This document shows positions 5,808 to 12,288 of a stretch of 17,569 nt of DNA, one piece after another (position 1 is the stretch's first letter; every line of letters starts with the position of its first letter). The notes under the pieces are model-generated. The model ran no database searches. It had not been told where the DNA came from and was given only the letters and a program-made list of their open reading frames with translations. Position numbers and translations under genes: made by a program. Location: the NCBI GenBank assembly GCA_035699705.1, contig DASSPI010000016.1:1-17569 (forward strand), read 5' to 3'. The stretch comes from CANKHA01 sp035699705. GTDB taxonomy: Bacteria > Pseudomonadota > Alphaproteobacteria > Rhizobiales > Xanthobacteraceae.

Positions 5808-6770
5808 TCAGTTTCCCCGCGCCAGGACGGCGAGCCCGACCTTCATGCCCTGCCCGTTGGTGGCGATGGCAAAACCCACATGCGTGACGGAGGTATCGAG
5901 CACCACCTGCCGGTAGCTCGGGTCGTCCAGCCATTGCTGCGCGAAGAAGCGCACGTCGGCGGCGGTGGGCATGGTACCGCAGGCCCCGCAATCGGCGGCG
6001 AACACCGTGATGAACCGCCAGCGCGTGCGTTCGGCCGGCGCCAAGACATCGAGCAGATCCTCGCGGCTGGCGAGATCGAACTGCTCCAGCCCGTGATCCG
6101 GCAGGATGGTCTGCGCCGCATCGGTCAGAGCGGGACTGAATGCCAATGGCGTGCCGCCCGACTGCTCGCGCGCCTGGTTGAACCGCTGCAGCACCTGCCG
6201 CACCTGCTCCTCGGCCGAGAGCGGCGCTTGCGCTTCATCCGGCTGCAGGCGGCGCGGCCGCCCCGGGCCGGCGAAGGTCTGCACCGCATAAAGCTGCCGC
6301 TCCTCATCCACCACCATCCCGAAGCCGAAATGGGTAATGCCTTCGCGCAGGATGTTCCTGCGATGACCCGGGCTTTCCAGCCAGCTCGCGTGCAGCCGCC
6401 GCAGCACGCCGACGCGCGCCGGCGGGCGGCAGCCGGAGCATTGTGCGATATTCTCGGCGATCAGCCGCCATCGGCTGCCGCCGGCCGTCACATAGCGGTC
6501 GGCTGCGGTGAGTCCTTCCGGCGAATGGTGGCCGTAATAGCGACGGGTAAACATGTCGTCCGCATGCGCCTGCGCCGCGGCATTGAGCTTGTCTTCCAGC
6601 GCAAGCGGCGGCAGGCCGTGCTCTTCGCGCGACTGGTTCACCAGCTCGAGTGCGCGCGCCTGGATGACGGTGATGTCGTCGGCGCTCTGGGCCAGACAAG
6701 GGATGCTTGCCGCGGCCAGAAGCAAAGCGGCGGCGGAAAGAGCCAGGCTGCGAATCATTGCCGCCATCAT
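5808..6770 (-). CDS. Exported protein with two CAP (SCP/PR-1) domains, second degenerate
   Basis: The 320-residue protein has a signal peptide of about 28 residues (ends CLAQ). The first CAP domain, about 38-168, is complete: AQAHADDM (66-73), YYGHHSPEG (78-86), AENIA (105-109) and SWLESPGHRRNIL (129-141). The second, about 188-317, aligns through RWR (250-252), QQWLDDPSYRQVVL and THVGFAIA. It has lost the cavity His and Glu residues: HHSPEG has no counterpart and AEN is replaced by VFA. Both domains keep a CxxC at the same place, 11 residues after RWR (C111/C114 and C261/C264). CAP proteins are secreted and have diverse, mostly unknown roles. An ATG at 6758 (MIRSLAL) is a plausible alternative start; neither has a strong ribosome site. 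Confidence 0.88.
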   Translation of the reverse strand: MMAAMIRSLALSAAALLLAAASIPCLAQSADDITVIQARALELVNQSREEHGLPPLALEDKLNAAAQAHADDMFTRRYYGHHSPEGLTAADRYVTAGGSRWRLIAENIAQCSGCRPPARVGVLRRLHASWLESPGHRRNILREGITHFGFGMVVDEERQLYAVQTFAGPGRPRRLQPDEAQAPLSAEEQVRQVLQRFNQAREQSGGTPLAFSPALTDAAQTILPDHGLEQFDLASREDLLDVLAPAERTRWRFITVFAADCGACGTMPTAADVRFFAQQWLDDPSYRQVVLDTSVTHVGFAIATNGQGMKVGLAVLARGN

Positions 6771-6891
6771 GCGCGCCGAGCGTCGAAGACGCGGTCCATC
6801 AAGTCAAGCCCGCAGCGCTCCGCGGTTGTGAAAAACCACCAACTGTGACAGAAGGCGAAGCGATTCGCGGGGGCCAAAAAGGCAAGTTGGC

Positions 6892-7308
6892 ATGAAAAGG
6901 AAACCGATATTCGCCGCCGGCGCGGCCTTCATGTTGTCGGCCTGCACGTCATCGCTCGCTTCCTACAGCGTCAGCACCAGCGCATCGCGGGAACTCACCG
7001 CCGATGAGAAGAAAGTGATCGCGGACTCGCTGCTCGAGCACATCCGCGAGCCGGAACGGGCGAGGTATCTCTGGGCGCCGCTTCCGGCCGATGCTCCGGT
7101 CAACGGCCTGGCGCGTTATTGCGCGGCGGTGAATGCGAAAAGCCAGCACCCGCCCTACAACGGCTTGCAGCCTTATCTGGTGCAGGTGCAGATTTCCAAC
7201 GGCCGGATCGTGTCGTCGGTGGTCGGCTCCATTGCCGGCGGCAGTGACGGACGGATCGTGCGCAATCTCTGCGCCAGGCACGGCCTCAATCCCGACCACG
7301 CGGCGTGA
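6892..7308 (+). CDS. Small lipoprotein of unknown function
   Basis: The 138-residue protein has a lipoprotein signal peptide. Basic MKRK is followed by a short hydrophobic core and the lipobox LSAC with Cys18, so the protein should be diacylated and anchored after cleavage. Residue 19 is Thr rather than Asp, which does not suggest inner-membrane retention by the enterobacterial rule. The mature part has two further cysteines (in RYCAAV and RNLCARHG) that could form a disulfide, and a VQVQISNGRIVSSVVGSIAG stretch of strand-like character. No family is recognised. A weak ribosome site (AAAAAGG, 6876-6882) precedes the ATG. It diverges from the CAP gene across about 120 bp and converges on the next gene with 11 bp between stops. 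Confidence 0.78.
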   Translation: MKRKPIFAAGAAFMLSACTSSLASYSVSTSASRELTADEKKVIADSLLEHIREPERARYLWAPLPADAPVNGLARYCAAVNAKSQHPPYNGLQPYLVQVQISNGRIVSSVVGSIAGGSDGRIVRNLCARHGLNPDHAA

Positions 7309-7319
7309 CGGGCTTTGGG

Positions 7320-7817
7320 CTAAATCACCAGCGAGACCGTCAGCAACAGCAGCCCGATGACACCGAGAGCGGCGCGGATCAGATGCGAGCGCTCCCATTG
7401 ATCGCGCAGCTCGGTCCATTCCGGCTCCCGCCCGCCCGTGCGTCGCGCCGCGTTTAGCCCGAAGAACCGCGTGCCGGCACGATGCATTTTCACGTCCTTG
7501 ACCCAGAAATTATTCACCGGATGCGTCAGCAGCCAATAGACCGCATGCAGCGCGGCAACGGCGAGGAAGGCGGCGAGCGTGAGCCAGAAGACCGCGCCTG
7601 AGCCGCGCGTGAGAAAGGCTAGAACCCCAAGCGCGACCACGCTGACGCCTTCGGCGATGCCGCCGAGCGTGAAGCCGGGATAATAGATCGCCTGGGTCGC
7701 GAGATATTCCTGCCTCGACAGGCGCATTTTGCCCGGATATTCCAGCGCATGCGCCAGCGCGAGCGTCATGGTCACCGCGACCAGCATCAGCGTGACGACT
7801 TGCAGGATTTGCAGCAT
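7320..7817 (-). CDS. Small four-helix membrane protein, DUF1772-like
   Basis: The 165-residue protein starts MLQILQVVTLMLVAVTMTLA. Four hydrophobic helices are seen near 4-24, 50-70, 76-98 and 145-165. Between helices three and four lies a polar segment with THPVNNFWVKD and a Trp/Arg-rich stretch (WTELRDQWERSHLIR). This resembles the PxNN...W...HxxR layout of DUF1772/anthrone-oxygenase-type membrane proteins. The assignment is tentative. The start is ATG 7817, only 14 bp after the stop of the acyltransferase gene on the same strand, so the two are very likely one operon. In-frame starts further upstream would overlap that gene with arginine-rich sequence and are rejected. Confidence 0.75.
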   Translation of the reverse strand: MLQILQVVTLMLVAVTMTLALAHALEYPGKMRLSRQEYLATQAIYYPGFTLGGIAEGVSVVALGVLAFLTRGSGAVFWLTLAAFLAVAALHAVYWLLTHPVNNFWVKDVKMHRAGTRFFGLNAARRTGGREPEWTELRDQWERSHLIRAALGVIGLLLLTVSLVI

Positions 7818-7831
7818 GCCCTGCTGCGGCC

Positions 7832-9103
7832 TTACACCCGCAGGAAAATCTTTCGGCGGTACAGGAAACGGGCGGCGGCGAGAGCAATCACCAGCGCGAC
7901 CAGGGTGACGAGGAAACGTCCCGCGCCGGGCGTCACCAGCCGATCGGCCAGCAGCTCCACGTCGCCGCCGACCAGCCGCTGCGCAATGACGTGGAATCCG
8001 AACACGACGTTGAAGACATAGAGCACGATCGCGCTGGCGCCGACCCACATGAAAGCGCTCGCCCAGGCCTTGTAACCGCGCACGTCGATAAGCTCATGGA
8101 ACGCGCCGAGCATGATGGCGGCGAAGCCCCCCGCGACCAGCACGAAGGACGACGTCCAGAGATATTTGTTGATCGGGAATTGCAGGCTCCAGAGCAGGCC
8201 GGCGGCGAGCAGCGCGATGCCGGCATAGATCAGCCAGAGCGATTTTTGCCGCGCTTCCAGCTTTGGATTTTTCAGCAGCAATCCGGCGAAGACGCCGAGC
8301 AGACAGGTGCCGATGGCGGGCAGCGTGCTCAGGATGCCTTCGGGATCCCAGTTGCCTTCCCACTTGCGGCCGGGCAGGTAATGCGCGTCGATCCAGTTGG
8401 CGAGATTGGCGCCTGGAGCGAAGGAGCCGGCGCCGATGCCCGGTACCGGCAGGAAGGTCATCAGCGCCCAATATCCGGTCAGCAGCGCGGCAAAAGCCGC
8501 GATCATGCCGCGCACCGAGACATTCAGGAACAGGAGCGAAGCGAACAGATAGCACAGCGCGATGCGCTGCAGCACCCCGCCAAGCCGGATCTCGCTCCAG
8601 CCGTTAGCCACGCCGCCATAACTGATCACGCCGAGCGCGAAGAGCACCACGGAACGCCGCAGCACCCGCTTATGCGCGGCCCATGTGCCCTCCTGCTCGA
8701 CAAGTTTCGGCAGCGAGAACACGATGGCGACGCCAGTCACGAAAATGAAAAGCGGAAACACAAGGTCGTAAAAATTGGCTCCGTGCCACTTCGCATGGGT
8801 GAACTGGGTGCTGATCACGGCGCCGAGCGCGGCCAGAAACCAGCCGGCATTGGCCAGCATTTCCTCAATGGCCTTGGCGAGGACGTCTACGCCGAGGATG
8901 GTAAACATGCTGAAGCCGCGCAGCGCGTCGACCGAGCCGACCCGTTGAGCGGGCGTGGGGAGCACTTCGATCGCGGCGATCTGGCGTTTGGCCGGACCGC
9001 GCAAGCTTGTGTCCGCTTTCGGCGGACGCGCGCGGTAATGCGTCGTCGGCACGACATCGATCTCGCGGCTCGATGGAATTTTCGGACCGATCCGACTGCG
9101 CAT
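7832..9103 (-). CDS. HGSNAT-like (heparan-alpha-glucosaminide N-acetyltransferase family / DUF5009) membrane acyltransferase
   Basis: This 423-residue polytopic membrane protein has about ten hydrophobic segments after a 50-residue polar N-terminus. Family motifs are RVGSVDALRGFSM (54-66), HAKWHGANFYDLVFPLFIF (103-121), RLGGVLQRIALCYL and PEGILSTLPAIGTCLLG. In the human relative a histidine in the corresponding loop is acetylated during transmembrane acetyl transfer; H103 or H107 is a candidate here by position only. Bacterial members are thought to acetylate sugars on cell-envelope molecules, but the substrate here is unknown. Start: ATG 9103 with TGAGG seven bases upstream on the minus strand. 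A TTG at 9130 would add nine residues and is less likely. It is the first gene of a likely two-gene operon. Confidence 0.87.
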   Translation of the reverse strand: MRSRIGPKIPSSREIDVVPTTHYRARPPKADTSLRGPAKRQIAAIEVLPTPAQRVGSVDALRGFSMFTILGVDVLAKAIEEMLANAGWFLAALGAVISTQFTHAKWHGANFYDLVFPLFIFVTGVAIVFSLPKLVEQEGTWAAHKRVLRRSVVLFALGVISYGGVANGWSEIRLGGVLQRIALCYLFASLLFLNVSVRGMIAAFAALLTGYWALMTFLPVPGIGAGSFAPGANLANWIDAHYLPGRKWEGNWDPEGILSTLPAIGTCLLGVFAGLLLKNPKLEARQKSLWLIYAGIALLAAGLLWSLQFPINKYLWTSSFVLVAGGFAAIMLGAFHELIDVRGYKAWASAFMWVGASAIVLYVFNVVFGFHVIAQRLVGGDVELLADRLVTPGAGRFLVTLVALVIALAAARFLYRRKIFLRV

Positions 9104-9245
9104 CGCATGCCTCAAGGATACGGGATGCAAAGTCGGCCTTCGTTATCGCCTGCTCCGCACCGTCTTTAACTACGGCATCCAACCGATAACTTCTTGACAT
9201 AGGTCATGGTTCCAGACCCATCGAGTTGCGAGGTGATGTTATGCC

Positions 9246-9276
9246 AAAAAGCCCTCCAGCGTGGCTGAAGGGCTTT
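9246..9276 (-). terminator. Intrinsic terminator for the PIG-L-like gene
   Basis: On the minus strand AAAGCCCT and AGGGCTTT (plus positions 9269-9276 and 9248-9255) form a perfect 8-bp stem. It can be extended inward past a mismatch by a CAGC/GCTG pair around the loop, and is followed by a T-run (plus A's at 9246-9250). It lies about 50 bp beyond the stop of the gene ending at 9328, in the correct orientation to end that transcript before the acyltransferase operon. Confidence 0.8.
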
Positions 9277-9327
9277 GGTCGATTCAATGACTCAGCCGAC
9301 TAGTGCGCGCGCTCGAAGCAGCATCCG

Positions 9328-10311
9328 CTACTTCGGCTTGGCGACCGCAAGCTGTTGGCCGGACGGAACCGTTTTCTGCGGCGCAGCAGCTATTTCCGGA
9401 CGCGGAGCGTCGCAACGGCCCGTGCCCTCTTCCACCCGGAAATAATTTCGGCCGACATAGGTGTCATTGTAATGGTGCCAGGCGCTGGAATGATCCAGCG
9501 CACGGATGCCGGCGGCGGTCACTGCGAAGACCGCGCTCTCCATATCGCGCTGTTTCGCGTCGAGATTTTCGGGCAGGCGGGCGCTGGCATAGTCGACGAA
9601 ATACAGCCGGCGCGCGCAAGCCAAATTCTTGGCGGCGTCGAGCGCGGCTTTCGCCGTCATCTGATGATCGGAATGGTCGCCCGGATTGATCACGGGGTCG
9701 GTCTCGCCGACGTTCATCTGTACGGCGGGCGCGCCTGCCCGTTCATAATCGATCAGTGCGCGCAGTGTTGACGTGAGATCGGCCCAGTCGCGATAGACCG
9801 TTGAGCCGTCGATGGCGCGCAATCTGTCGGATTGTCCGTCGGACAATCGTCGCAAGGATTGATTGCCGGTTTCCGGATACCCCAATCCATTGGCGTTCCC
9901 ATCCGGCACCCGCAGGAAATACGAGACAGTATTGCGATAACTCACGCGATAGATGGAATGCCCGTTGAAGGTTTTGCGTTCGGCAACCTTCTCGACCGGC
10001 ATCTCGTTGGCGTCGGCCATGAAGCGGATGGCCGCCTCGGCTCCGTTTTCCCGCGCCAGATAGAAGGGATGCTTGCGGCCGCGCAATCCCATGCCCAATC
10101 CGGCATCGCCGGCAGTGAGATGCACAAAGACCGTCTTGGTCCTGGCGCTCCTCACGTCGAGGAAGGCTGACGGATTCATGAACAGCTGCCAGTCATCCTG
10201 ATGCGCGGCGAAATAAAACGACGCCTTGTCATAGGGTCGGGCATCGTCAGCCTGCGCCGTCAGCGGCAGCAGCAGCCCGGCGGCAAGGCACAGTCTTGCG
10301 AAATAGGACAT
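9328..10311 (-). CDS. Exported PIG-L family deacetylase-like protein
   Basis: The 327-residue protein has a signal peptide of about 20 residues (ends TAQA, then DDARPYD). The mature part opens with SFYFAAHQDDWQLFM (31-45), matching the zinc-site motif AHPDDE of PIG-L/LmbE N-acetylglucosaminyl deacetylases: His37, Asp39 and Asp40 are kept, but Pro and Glu are replaced by Gln and Trp. The second metal-binding motif is HSDH (213-216), and VFVHLTAGDAG (61-71) fits strand two and the following loop. The family removes acetyl groups from GlcNAc-type substrates in the cytosol or envelope. An exported form suggests a periplasmic or extracellular glycan substrate; this is inference. Start: ATG 10311, preceded by GGGGAG. 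The GTG at 10317 overlaps that site and is less likely. A terminator follows at 9246-9276. Confidence 0.85.
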   Translation of the reverse strand: MSYFARLCLAAGLLLPLTAQADDARPYDKASFYFAAHQDDWQLFMNPSAFLDVRSARTKTVFVHLTAGDAGLGMGLRGRKHPFYLARENGAEAAIRFMADANEMPVEKVAERKTFNGHSIYRVSYRNTVSYFLRVPDGNANGLGYPETGNQSLRRLSDGQSDRLRAIDGSTVYRDWADLTSTLRALIDYERAGAPAVQMNVGETDPVINPGDHSDHQMTAKAALDAAKNLACARRLYFVDYASARLPENLDAKQRDMESAVFAVTAAGIRALDHSSAWHHYNDTYVGRNYFRVEEGTGRCDAPRPEIAAAPQKTVPSGQQLAVAKPK

Positions 10312-10460
10312 CGACACTCCCCGTCCCCCGATTTTTTCTTGCCCGGCAGAAACCCGGGAACGGCGTCAATTCTATGTCACTGACCCCGAAAACGGCAATC
10401 GCGGGCTGGTTTGCGGACGTATTTACTGTGAATTCCCCGGATTTCCTAGCTGTTTCGCAG

Positions 10461-10617
10461 CCCCTAGACCCCTCAGAAGCCGTGGATCACGCGCCGTTCG
10501 CGAGTGCAATCCCGCCCGGCACAGTTGCCCACGGTGGTGAGGCTGGCGAGCAGGGCCGGCCAGCGGCAACCGGTCGTTCCTGCGCGCCAGGACAAAGGCG
10601 CGCCGCAAGCAGGGGGG
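10461..10617. ncRNA. Candidate structured RNA in gene-free region (strand undetermined)
   Basis: Between the start codons at 10311 (-) and 10685 (+) there is no convincing gene. A GC-rich 150-base segment holds several exact complementary pairs in a nested order. CCCCT 10469-10473 pairs with AGGGG 10611-10615 as a closing stem, and CCGTGG 10480-10485 with CCACGG 10529-10534. CGCG 10490-10493 pairs with CGCG 10499-10502, GTGC 10504-10507 with GCAC 10519-10522, and CTGGC 10543-10547 with GCCAG 10559-10563. GCGCGCC 10582-10588 pairs with GGCGCGC 10597-10603. I do not see the conserved cores of tmRNA, RNase P RNA or SRP RNA. Such helices also arise by chance in GC-rich DNA, so confidence is low. 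Confidence 0.25.
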
Positions 10618-10684
10618 ACGCACATTTCCTGTCCATAACCAGATACACCGCGCGCTATGCTTCAGCCCGAATCAGAGATTTCCG

Positions 10685-11191
10685 ATGGCTGGACGAAGGC
10701 CCGCGTCGTCAAAAGAACTGATCGTCATCGGCTGCATCGCCGGGCTGGCGGGCCTCTATTTCATGTTGCTCGGCGCGGGCGTGCTCCCAGTACCAGGCGG
10801 GCCGCGGGATCTGCATGCGCCACTATGGATCGTGCTCGGCGCCGGTATGGCGTTTTTCCTTGCCGGCGCTGCCGTTGTTCTGCAGGCAGTCGGACGCGCA
10901 AACCGGCAAGGCGAATTCCCGGCCGGCGCACCATTCTGGCTGCGCGCAACGCAATATCTGATCGGTGTCGCCATCCTGGCGTCTTTCGGCGCGATCGGAA
11001 GCTGGATCGCTTTCGGCCCCGGCGAGCGCGCTTTCACCGGATCTGCCGGGTTCTTTTCAGGCAACGTCAGCGCCGCGATCGGGCGCACGGCTTTTGGTGT
11101 CGGCGCGCTTATCACCTGGCTCGCCACCATCGCCTTTGCGGTGTCCGGCGCGCGCAAGCTGTTCAGCCATAGCCAGGACGGGCCGCCATAA
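10685..11191 (+). CDS. Small integral membrane protein, four predicted helices
   Basis: The 168-residue protein has hydrophobic helices near 12-34, 46-68, 89-110 and 131-155, with short charged ends (MAGRRPASSK and a C-terminal SHSQDGPP). The loop between helices two and three has RANRQGEFPAGAP, and the third helix is bordered by W85 and W107. I recognise no family. The ribosome site is weak (AGAGA near 10674). High GC at third positions and the clean alternation of helices support a real gene. It is alone on its strand, with about 160 bp before the next gene. Confidence 0.7.
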   Translation: MAGRRPASSKELIVIGCIAGLAGLYFMLLGAGVLPVPGGPRDLHAPLWIVLGAGMAFFLAGAAVVLQAVGRANRQGEFPAGAPFWLRATQYLIGVAILASFGAIGSWIAFGPGERAFTGSAGFFSGNVSAAIGRTAFGVGALITWLATIAFAVSGARKLFSHSQDGPP

Positions 11192-11350
11192 CGCCCGCAA
11201 GCCGCCACCAAACAAGGCCGGAATCGGGCCGCGCCGTTCATGCGCTATTCACCTGATTTTCCGCAACTTTTCGCTCTGCCGGACGTTGATTTGGCAGCAA
11301 GGGGCTCGCGCATTGGGGCCCCTTCGCCGTTTCAGATAGGGAGGTGCGTC

Positions 11351-11644
11351 ATGATGAGAACTCTTACCGCTCTTGCCACCGCCGGCGTGATCGCCGCGGC
11401 GGCGGTTGCCGCCCCCTCGCCCGCGCAGGCGGGTCACGGAGGCGCGATTGCGGCCGGCGTGATCGGCGGCGTGGCGGCCGGCGCCATCATCGGTTCGGCT
11501 GTAGCCCCGCACTATGGTTACGCCTATGCGCCAGGGCCGGTTTACTATGGCGGCCCCTATGCCTACAGCCGCTGTCACCTGGTGCGTCAGAAGGTTTGGA
11601 CCAATTATGGCCCGCAGTGGCGCCGCGTGCGGGTTTGCGACTGA
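11351..11644 (+). CDS. Small exported Gly/Ala-rich protein (paralogue 1)
   Basis: The 97-residue protein has a signal peptide of 27 residues ending AQA before GHGG. The mature part begins with a glycine-zipper-like hydrophobic stretch (AAGVIGGVAAGAIIGSAVAP, about 34-53). A Tyr/Pro/Gly-rich linker follows, then a C-terminal module with two cysteines, C75 and C96 (CHLVRQKVW...WRRVRVCD), that could form a disulfide. This layout is typical of small exported proteins abundant in Bradyrhizobium-like bacteria; function is unknown. ATG 11351 follows AGGGAGG (11338-11344). A longer frame from 11240 exists, but its extra residues precede the ribosome site and signal peptide. A strong terminator follows. 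It is related to the next gene. Confidence 0.83.
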   Translation: MMRTLTALATAGVIAAAAVAAPSPAQAGHGGAIAAGVIGGVAAGAIIGSAVAPHYGYAYAPGPVYYGGPYAYSRCHLVRQKVWTNYGPQWRRVRVCD

Positions 11645-11671
11645 TCCAGCAAACCTGACCTAAAAGATGGC

Positions 11672-11709
11672 AATAAAGGGCGTCCCCGCTGGTGGGGACG
11701 CCCTTTATT
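11672..11709 (+). terminator. Perfect 16-bp stem terminator
   Basis: AATAAAGGGCGTCCCC (11672-11687) is followed by the loop GCTGGT and the exact reverse complement (11694-11709). Because the arms end in A/T, the RNA on either strand would show a G/C stem followed by a short U-containing tail (CCCTTTATT). It lies 28 bp after the stop at 11644 and separates the two paralogous exported-protein genes, so each is probably transcribed alone. Confidence 0.85.
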
Positions 11710-11837
11710 CATCTAGTGTTCAGGCCGAATTTACGACATATTAGCAGCCTCATTGTTCCTTGCTCGACACTGAAGCTACGTTGATTCATTGTGCGCGCGG
11801 TCGCGTCTTGCTGGCCGCTTTGGAGGGAGAACCCCAG

Positions 11838-12182
11838 ATGAAGAAAGCTTTCGTTGGATTGCTGGCGGCCGGCACCATTGCCGCCGGTGTTATGAGCGCG
11901 TCGGCTCCGGCTCAAGCCCATCACCGTCATGGCCATATCGGCGCAGCGGTTGCAGCGGGCGTTGTTGGCGGCATTGCCGCCGGCGCAATCATTGCTGGCG
12001 CAGCGGCCCCGGTCTACGCCTATCCGGCCTATCGTCCGGCTCCCGGTTATATCGTTTACACGGGCTATTCCGCTGCCTATCCGGTCGCCTGCCCCGGTGG
12101 CTATTGGGCGCGCAAGCCGGTGGCCTTCGACCGCGCCGGCCGGCCGGTCGCCTGGTCAAAGCCTCGCTTCATCTGCCCGTAA
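11838..12182 (+). CDS. Small exported Gly/Ala-rich protein (paralogue 2)
   Basis: The 114-residue protein has a signal peptide of 27 residues ending AQA, the same length as paralogue 1. It is followed by a histidine cluster HHRHGH (28-33), then a glycine-zipper-like stretch IGAAVAAGVVGGIAAGAIIA (about 34-53) nearly matching that of paralogue 1, and a Tyr/Pro/Ala-rich linker. The C-terminal module has two cysteines, C85 (VACPGGYW) and C113 (FICP). Ends and spacing differ from paralogue 1, but the architecture is the same, pointing to an old duplication. ATG 11838 follows GGAGGGAGA (11822-11830). The histidine cluster could bind a metal; this is speculation. Two tandem hairpin terminators follow. 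Confidence 0.83.
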   Translation: MKKAFVGLLAAGTIAAGVMSASAPAQAHHRHGHIGAAVAAGVVGGIAAGAIIAGAAAPVYAYPAYRPAPGYIVYTGYSAAYPVACPGGYWARKPVAFDRAGRPVAWSKPRFICP

Positions 12183-12202
12183 GCCACGGCTGATTTGATC
12201 TC

Positions 12203-12238
12203 AACGGCCGGCTCACCAGAGCCGGCCGTTTTGTTTTG
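12203..12238 (+). terminator. Intrinsic terminator, copy 1 of a tandem pair
   Basis: A 12-bp perfect stem AACGGCCGGCTC (12203-12214) / GAGCCGGCCGTT (12219-12230) has loop ACCA and the T-rich tail TTTTGTTTT. It begins 20 bp after the stop of the exported-protein gene and has the right orientation to end that transcript. Confidence 0.85.
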
Positions 12239-12250
12239 AGCAAAGCTTCG

Positions 12251-12283
12251 GGCCGGCTCGCCAGAACCGGCCGTTTGTTTTTT
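12251..12283 (+). terminator. Intrinsic terminator, copy 2 of a tandem pair
   Basis: This is a near repeat of copy 1: GGCCGGCTCGCCAGAACCGGCC followed by TTTGTTTTTT. The stem has six G/C pairs plus an internal mismatch. The shared text extends to the GAGCA after the T-run in both copies (12206-12242 and 12251-12288), so the whole terminator unit was duplicated. It ends directly before the stop of the convergent MltB-type gene (12289). The T-run is on the plus strand, so it mainly blocks read-through into that gene. Confidence 0.75.
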
Positions 12284-12288
12284 GAGCA

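Noticed and set aside
8865..9200. Minus-strand frame starting MSRSYRLDAVV upstream of and overlapping the acyltransferase start
   Set aside because: It becomes arginine-rich in the overlap, lacks known motifs and its codon choice does not look coding. A short leader peptide cannot be fully excluded.
10423..10623. Permuted tmRNA or other housekeeping RNA in the gene-free region
   Set aside because: No tag-peptide sequence, no GGAUUCGAC-like 5' motif and no CCA-ended acceptor were seen. RNase P and SRP RNA core motifs are also absent.
10374..10721. Plus-strand frame from ATG 10374 (MSLTPKTAIAGW)
   Set aside because: No ribosome site, no recognisable domain, and it overlaps the start of the 10685 membrane protein in another frame.
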